Assembly (NCBI GenBank): GCA_964593705.1
Contig: CAZQIV010000001.1
Span: forward strand, 62,001-126,000
Length of the DNA: 64,000 nucleotides
Source: SABY01 sp964593705
GTDB lineage: Bacteria; Bacteroidota; Bacteroidia; Bacteroidales; 4484-276
Direction: 5' to 3'
Position numbers and translations under genes: made by a program. How positions within the stretch are numbered: the stretch's first letter is position 1; each line of letters begins with the position of its first letter. The notes under the pieces were generated by a model that saw only the letters and a program-made list of their open reading frames with translations, was not told the origin of the DNA and did no database searches. Shown here piece by piece: positions 52,599 to 61,500 of this stretch.

Positions 52599-55500
52599 AT
52601 GAACTATTATTACTTATGTAATTGGAAGGGCTATTTAGTCGCAGCCCTATTATTTATCGGACAAAATTTAGGTGCTGAAATAATTTCAGAGCAAAACACA
52701 ACTTATTCCACAAATGGGTCTCAAGGGATTTCAACGAAATTCATAACTCAGGATAAGTTGATTTATGATACACTTTTAAATAGAGATGGTGGTAAAATAG
52801 CCTACGCGTTGCCTCCGGGATGGGATGCACCGGTGAATACCGGAAATGGCGCCGGCGTAATAATTGCACTTGAAGCTGACCCAAAAATCAATGACATTTC
52901 TATTGACCTTGGCGATGCTATTGGTGCATTTTTTATTAATGATGATGGAGAAATGCAATGTGCAGGGGTAACACATTGGCCCGACACCAATGGAATTGTT
53001 ATGACTGTTTTTGGAGATAACTATGCCACACCGGAAAAAGATGGCTTTTCATACGGAGAATATATAAACTATAAAATATTTTCATGGGAATACTTTGCTG
53101 AATTTGATGTTGACGCAATAGTATTGGATCCTGACTTTAATCTTAATAATGTTTGGATCAAAATGAACATTCTAAGATTACTGGACATGACTTGCTATGA
53201 GGATCTTTGGATAAAAGCAGTAGCTGATAAGGACTCATTATGCAACGAAGCCCTGGTTTCGTTTGATATAGAGATCATTGAAGGAATCGGTAACATCACC
53301 TATAGTTGGGCTTCGATACCTCCGGGTTTTTCATCAACATTGCCAAACCCGGTATTTAACGTGAGCGAAGCCACACTTTTTTCGGTTGAGGCCAATGACG
53401 GAATCAATCAGTTTACAGCAATGAAAGAAATATATGTTTCTAATGATCCGGTAGTATTTGCCGGTGATGATATTGCTACCTGTGGAGTTGAATTGATAAC
53501 GCTCTCGGGTACGGCTAATTTTGTCTCCTCCTATTACTGGACATCTTCAGGAGATGGAACGTTTTCCAATCCCACATCATTAATTACAGATTACTATTTT
53601 GGATATGATGATTTTCAAAGCAATACAATACTATTCAACTTAATTGGCCTACCTGTTGCTCCATGTCAAATTCAGGGCTCTGACGAGATGGTAGTTGAGA
53701 TATACCCTACACCTTACATCATTTTACCCGAAAGTTTCAGCACTTGCAAAAACCAACCTGTCCTATTGGTTGCTGAAGGGGGTAACTTGTCTGAGGTTTT
53801 ATGGGAAACTGAGGGAAACGGAACATTTAGCGATCCAACATTATTAACAACTACCTATCAACACGGCTCTTACGGAAGTTCACATAATAGCGTTACACTT
53901 ACCCTGACAGGCCATGGTATTGACCCTTGCAACTTTACCGTTATAGAGCAAACCGAACTCTACATAAACAAAAATGCATTTTGTTTTTCCGGTTCGGATG
54001 CAACAATTTGTGGTATTGGACCATTTTTAACCTGTGGTGGAGCAGCTTATGCCGATAGTATCTGGTGGACAACAGATGGTGACGGGACTTTTGAGGATAA
54101 TACCTTACTTAAATCACTATACTATCCAGGCACTGGAGATATAAGCAATGAATCCGTTGACTTGACAATTCATGTAACTTCAGCACCCCCGTGTACAGCC
54201 GCCCCTTACTCAGAAATGACCTTGAGCATATACGATGGCCCGACAGTTTATGCCGGACCAGATATAGGTGCTTGTGGTAATCCTATTATTCAGCTTAATG
54301 CAACTGCCGACATGTTTTCATCAGTGGAATGGAGCACTTCAGGTAGCGGTACTTTTGAAGATAGCGGTGAGCTATCAACCATATATACAGCCAGCGAACA
54401 AGATTTAAGCAACGGGACTGTTGAATTGACCATCCAGGCTTTTGCCCTGCCTCCCTGCACAGAAAGTTCTTATGACATACTTACTGTCAATTTTGAAGGC
54501 GGCGCAACAGCATCAGCCGGACCTGATATGGCGGTTTGCTATAATGAAAGTGCCAATATTCAAGGCTGGGCGATAAATTATCAAAGTTTACTCTGGACAA
54601 CATCAGGCGATGGAGATTTTAGTGATCCAAACAGCCCGGTTACAATTTATACACCCGGATCGGAAGATATTATGAATGGTGAAGTAAGTCTTACAATTAA
54701 TCCTGAAGGCATACCACCATGCACAAGTGGCATGAGTGATGTAATGTCCCTTTCAATAATTCCATCTGCAACTCTTTCTGTTACAAATACCGAGATAGAA
54801 ATCTGTGAAAATGACAAAGCATACTTGTACGCAACTGCAACAAACTTTAGCAATATTACCTGGACAAGCTCCGGCAATGGGGAATTTGATGACATACATT
54901 CACTTTCACCGGTATATATTCCCGGCCTGCAGGATATTCAAGCCGGAATTGCTACATTGGAAATTTCAATATCTTCAATACAACCTTGCACGGATTTGCT
55001 TAATGTGGAGGTTGAATTGAGTATTTATAAGAACACCGTTGCATCTGCAGGAAATAATGGCTCTGTTTGTGAAGGAGGTGAATTTACCGTTAATGGTACA
55101 ATTCTTTATGGTGATGAAAGCGAATGGATGACAGCAGGAGATGGTTATTTCGAAAATCCTTTTGCCACTGAAACAGTATATCACCCCGGTAATTATGATT
55201 TGCAACAAGCAAATGTTACACTTACATTTCATGCCTTCCCTGTGTTACCATGCGAAGTTTCCGATCAGGATGAATTAATCCTTTATATCATTGCAAACCC
55301 AACCTGCAATGCAGGTAACGATAAAACTATATGCGAAGGCAACAACCTTGAGCTTTCAGGTAGTGCAAGTGTTTACCAAAGTGTTTATTGGGAAAGTACC
55401 GGAGATGGTTCATTTTCGGATATAAATGACCTAAATGCAAGTTATTACCCCGGGCAATCAGATATAGGAGGTGTGCCGGTAACGCTCACCTTAACTAGTA

Positions 55501-58500
55501 CAGCCCAAAGTCCCTGTTCTATCCCGGCACAGGATAATCTGGATCTTACAATAGAATCTTTAGCAACAGTAAATGCAGGAGCAGATATTACAATTTGCGC
55601 AACTGATTTTGTTGACTTATCAGGGATGGCTCAAAACTATCAAACCGTTTTATGGAATAGCAATGGTGATGGAACATTTGAGAACCCATCCACACTAAAT
55701 ACTATATACCAACCCGGACCAAATGACATAATTAACAGAGATATTGAACTTTGTTTGACTGTAACCGGCAGTGCTTTTTGTGAAAGTGTTACCAGTTGTA
55801 TGAATGTGTATATGGAATATGTTCCTGTTGTAAATGCCGGCAATGATGCCACCTCGCCAGTAAACACCCCATATTATACAGAAGAATCCGAAGCATATTA
55901 TTACTCTTCTGTACTTTGGACTACGAGTGGAACCGGGACCTTTGGTAACCCGAACTTCATCAGTAACCATTATACACCAAGCCAATCAGATCTGGAAAAC
56001 AGCCCGATAAATCTTACCTTAACTGCACAAGCTATTAACCCTTGCATGACTGCTGAATCTGATAGTTTTGTATTATCTGTAATTCAGGATTGTGTGGATG
56101 CTTATGCTTATGCCGGCATCGATGCGACCTTCTGTGTAAGTCAATATAATGTTTTGATTTTATCAGATGCGCATGCAGAAAATGCTGAAACTGTTCTTTG
56201 GTCAACAAATGGTGACGGGGTATTCACAAACAACACATTATTGCAACCCGTTTATATTGCCGGTGTGGGAGATAAGCAAAATGGCTCAGTTGAACTATGC
56301 CTTACAGCAAATGCTTATGGAACTTGTGAAAATGATGAAGATTGCTTGACTTTAATCCTGCAAGCACCACCAACTGCTAATGCAGGTAGCGACCAAAGTA
56401 TATGTCAGGGAGATATGGTAAATCTTACAGGACTAGCCAACAATGCTGCAAATACAATTTGGACTTCAGAAGGTGATGGTTACTTTGAAAATTACCTAAG
56501 TCCGGAAACAAAATATATTCCCGGAATTAGTGATATACAAAACGGAGGTGTTGAGTTATGTCTTGAGGCCTTTGGAATTGGAGATTGTGGAAATGTTTCA
56601 TCCTGTATTAATATTTTAATAAATAAACTCCCAAGTGTGGAAGCGGGAAATGATCAGACAATTTGCGAGGGGAATCCTGTTTTCTTATCAGCGGAAGCTG
56701 AAAATGCTTCTGCCATTTTATGGGAAAGTGATGGAGACGGGAGCTTCGATGATGAATTTTCATTATACGCTACTTATTTCCCTGGAGAAAACGATATTCA
56801 ATCAGGAACGGTGGAACTTTGTATTCAGGCTGAGGGAAGCAATAATTGTGGAACTATGTCGGATTGTATGAATATTAGCATTTTTAATCCACCCCTTGTA
56901 AACGCCGGTGCTAACGAAACTATCTGTGAAGGAGAAAGTATTCAGCTATCAGCTTTTGCAGAAAATTACGATCAATTATTGTGGGAAGCGTCAGGAGATG
57001 GTACTTTCAACACCACCACCACATTAACACCAATATATTTCCCCGGGAACGGGGATACAGAAATTGGGAGTGTTGAAATCTGCCTGACAGCTTCAGGATT
57101 GGCCGGATGCGAATCTGTTACTTCCTGCATGGCGTTGGATATTTTCAGAATCCCGGTTGTTGAAGCAGGAAATAATATTACTGTGTGTGAAAACCAGGTT
57201 GTTGTTCTTAATGGCATTTCATCTTTCACTACCTCCGTTACGTGGAGCACATCAGGAGATGGTACTTTTGATAACCCGGATATATTGAATGCAGAATATA
57301 CCCCGGGATCTGAGGATAATTCTTTCGGGAACATCCAACTTTGCCTCAGTGGAGTTGGTTTAGGAAATTGCCAGGCCACATCAGATTGCTTGTTAATTTC
57401 TATTGTCCCAAACCCAACGGCCATCGCGGGTAGTGATATAACAATCTGCGGGGGCGACATTGTTTACCTAAACGGATATGCTACAAACAACACAAGTTCT
57501 TTATGGCAATCAAGCGGAACGGGTACCTTTGGAAATCCCGAGCACCTTCAAACTACTTATATCCCGTGCGCACAGGCTATAATCGATGGGTATGTTCAGC
57601 TTTGTTTATCTGCTTTTGGTAACGAAGGTTGTACAACAGATGAAAGCTGTCTTAATGTTACAATACAAAAGTTACCTTATGTTTTTATAGGCAATGATAT
57701 AACCGTTTGTTCTAATTCAACAATCCAATTAAATGCGGAAGTTGATTTTATTGATGGATTACAGTGGTCAACCAATGGAAGCGGTACCTTTTCAAATCCT
57801 GATAATATTAGCACAACTTATTTCCCAAGTACTCAGGATGTTCAGCAAGGGTTTGTTGAAGTTTGTATTGAAGTATTCGGAATAGGGGCTTGCGAAAATC
57901 AGCAAATATGTAAAGTTATTAATTTTGAAGATGCCCCCACAGCATACGCGGGAATCGATTTTACAATATGTGAAGGACAGCCAGCCTCACTCATGGGAAT
58001 AGCTGAAAATTATAGCTCTATCCTGTGGATTAGCCAGGGTGACGGAACTTTTAATAATAGCGCTGTGGCGGATGCCAAATATTTCCCGGGCCCATCAGAT
58101 ATCGAAACAGGAGAAGTATCGATTTGTATGGAAGCTCTGAGTATTGCATTTTGTGATAATACTTCTGATTGCCTTATCCTGAAAATTCAGAAAACTCCTG
58201 AAGTTTATGCCGGAGAAAATTTAACATTTTATGCACCGCAGCCGGTTACAACAAATGATGCTTATGCATATAATTCTTCATCAGTTTATTGGGAAACATC
58301 AGGTTCAGGTACATTTGATACTAGCAACACAATAATTACAACCTACACACCAAGCATGGAAGATTATCAAAATCCGGCCATCATCACGCTAAGTATATTT
58401 GCTTTACCAGAATCGCCTTGTACGCTTACCAAAAACGATGATTTAGTTGTGGAATATTTCTTAGACTGTTTCAACGCAATTGCCAATGCCGGTGATGACG

Positions 58501-61500
58501 CAGCCGTTTGTGGTGGCTCTGATTACCAATTAAACGGTGAAGCTTCAGAATATAGCTCGGTGCTGTGGACTTCTGCAGGAACGGGTACTTTTGATAATGC
58601 TTATGCCCTGGATGCAATATACACACCAGGTGAAGAAGATATTACCAACGCACAGGTTGAACTTTGCCTTACTGCTTTTGCCAATGATGATTGTGAAGAC
58701 GCTACCGATTGCATGACCCTTACTTTTGTGCAGCCTGTTATTGCATCGGCAGGAAGTAGCAATACGGTCTGGTATTATGAACCCTATACCTTTCCGGATG
58801 CTTTTGCCGAAAATGCATCGTTAATCCAATGGACAAATGTTGGGGGAATTGGTGACTTTATAAACGAAAACACAATTCACCCAACGTATTACCCATCCTC
58901 CTGGGATTTAACTTATGATATACAGTTTACCCTTCAGGCATATTCAAACTCACCATGTACAGTGGCCATTTACGATGTACTGGTGCTTACTTTTATCGAA
59001 GAATGCGCCAATGCTATTGTTGATGCCGGTGAGGATATTAATATATGCGAAGGCAATATTATAAGCGAAGTTTCGCTCGAAAATGCTTTTGCCTCTAATT
59101 TTAAATCATTGTTGTGGAGCACTTCCGGCGATGGCACATTTAACTTTAGCAATGCCCTCAACCCGGTTTATACCCTCGGCAGCAATGATGTAAGCAGTGG
59201 TAATGCAGAACTTTCGCTGTTTGCCGAAGGCTGGGGAGAATGTAGTAATGCAACAGATCAGTTGATTATCCAAACATCACCTGCTCCTGTTGCCAACGCA
59301 GGTATTGATATCACTGTTTGTGGTATTGCCGGCATTCCACTCTTTGGTTCTGCCTCAGAATACACCAGCCTGGAATGGACTACAAACGGTGATGGTGCCT
59401 TTATTGACGCATCGGGACTGAACCCCATTTACTACCCGGGCAATAATGACCTGGAAAATGGTGCTGTCGAACTCTGCCTCCTGGCCTCAGGTATTGGTAA
59501 TTGCCCTCCGGTTTCCGATTGCATGAACCTTACCATTATTCCGCTTACCACAGTTAACCCCGGTAATGATGATGCAATTTGCGCGGGCGAATCTTATCAA
59601 CTCAACGCTACCGCCTCTGATTATTCTGCCTTACTCTGGAGTACTAATGGTGACGGTACTTTTAACAGTAATCAAATCCTAAACCCGGTTTATACTCCGG
59701 GCAGTAATGATATAGAATCAGGTAGTGTAATATTAATACTTAACGCCTATGGCATGGGCGAATGTGGTGATATTTCAGGTACTTTGGTGCTTACCATTAT
59801 TGACGAGCCCTTAGCTTTTGCCGGTGTGGATGCTACAATTAATCTGGGTGAAAATTACCAGTTGCAGGATGCTTCAGCCGAAAATGCATTTTCCCTGCTT
59901 TGGGAATCGTCAGGATTGGGAACTTTTCAGGATAATACCGAAATAAACACAACTTACTATCCTGCCGAAGATGATTATCCGGGAGTTACACTTACCCTAA
60001 GCGCTTTGCCCCTTGAGCCTTGCTCTGTTTCAAGTAGCGATGAAATAACCATCACTATTATTGAAATTTGTCAGGATGCTGTGGCCGATGCCGGCGAGGA
60101 TATTTATTCGTGTAATCAGGATGAAATTCAATTATTCGGTTCTGCTCAAAATGAGTTTGGAGTGCTTTGGACAACTGATGGAGATGGTGTTTTTGATAAT
60201 GCCAATGATCTTTTGACAAGCTATTATCCCGGCACTAACGACCTTCAATCAGGCATCGTGGAAATCCATCTTACTGCTTTTGCCGATGAGGATTGTAACG
60301 ACAACACCGATGATATGATTATTACACTTTATGAACCTGCCAGTGCTGATGCCGGCGAAGATATAATTACCTGCGATTCCGAATCCGCTATACCTCTAAG
60401 TGGTTCTGCATTCAACTTTTCATCATTACAATGGACTACAAGCGGATCGGGAACTTTTATAGCTCCAAATTCCCTTTCTTCATACTATATTCTCAGCCCT
60501 CAGGATAAAGCTTTGGGTGAAATATATTTGATACTTACTGCCTCCAATGATGATTGTGGTCCGGTAAGCGACACCCTGAAAGTTACCATCAACAGTGCTC
60601 CGTATATTTTTGTTAACCCGGGAGCTACAATTTGTGGAAACGAACCGTTTGTTACCAACGGATATGCCACAAACTACACTACATTGTACTGGTCTTCCGG
60701 GGGAGATGGTACTTTTGATAATATGGCTCAAATAATTGCTACTTATTACCCAGGTTTGCAGGACATACAAAACGGTTCTGTCCAGCTCTGCCTTACTGCT
60801 GTGGCTTTTGATGGCTGTGATGATATTTCTGAATGCCTCACGCTTACCCTGAATCCTTCTGCTTTTGCAAATGCCGGTAATTATCAGCCGATTTGCGAAG
60901 ATGACAGCCTGCAACTTTTGGGTCAGGCCGAAGATTTTGAAACCGTTCTTTGGGAAACTTTTGGCGATGGTACTTTCGAAAACCAAAATGAACTTAGTAC
61001 AATCTATTTCCCGGGAATTGATGATATTGTAAATAACCAGTTCTCCCTCCAACTCACTGCTTATTCTTCTACAAGTTGTGGGGATGCTATAAGCCAAACA
61101 ACAGTTGTAATTATCGACAACCCCGAGGCTAATGCAGGCCTCGACCAGGAAATATGTGAAACAAGTTTCGCTCAACTTAACGGTTTTGTGGAAAATACTA
61201 ATGAGGTGCTTTGGGAAAGTGCCGGCGATGGAGATTTTGATGATAAAACTTCAGTTACAGCTAAATATTATCCGGGCGAAGCAGATATTGCTAATGGAAA
61301 TGTGAGCCTTTGTCTTACAGCTTTTGCCGATGGCTCTTGCCAGGATGTGCAGGATTGCATGGTGGTGAATATAGAATATGCGCCTTCGGCAAATGCTGGT
61401 TTGGATGATGTAATTTGCGAAACTGATAGCTACCAGTTAAACGGTGCTGCCGAAAATTTTGCCTCTGTTAACTGGCAAACCAATGGTGATGGCACTTTTG

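Noticed and set aside
60480..61175. 231-codon minus-strand frame inside the giant gene
   Set aside because: It lies antisense to well-formed repeats whose frame is continuous. It has no signal, motif or promoter, and is a shadow.
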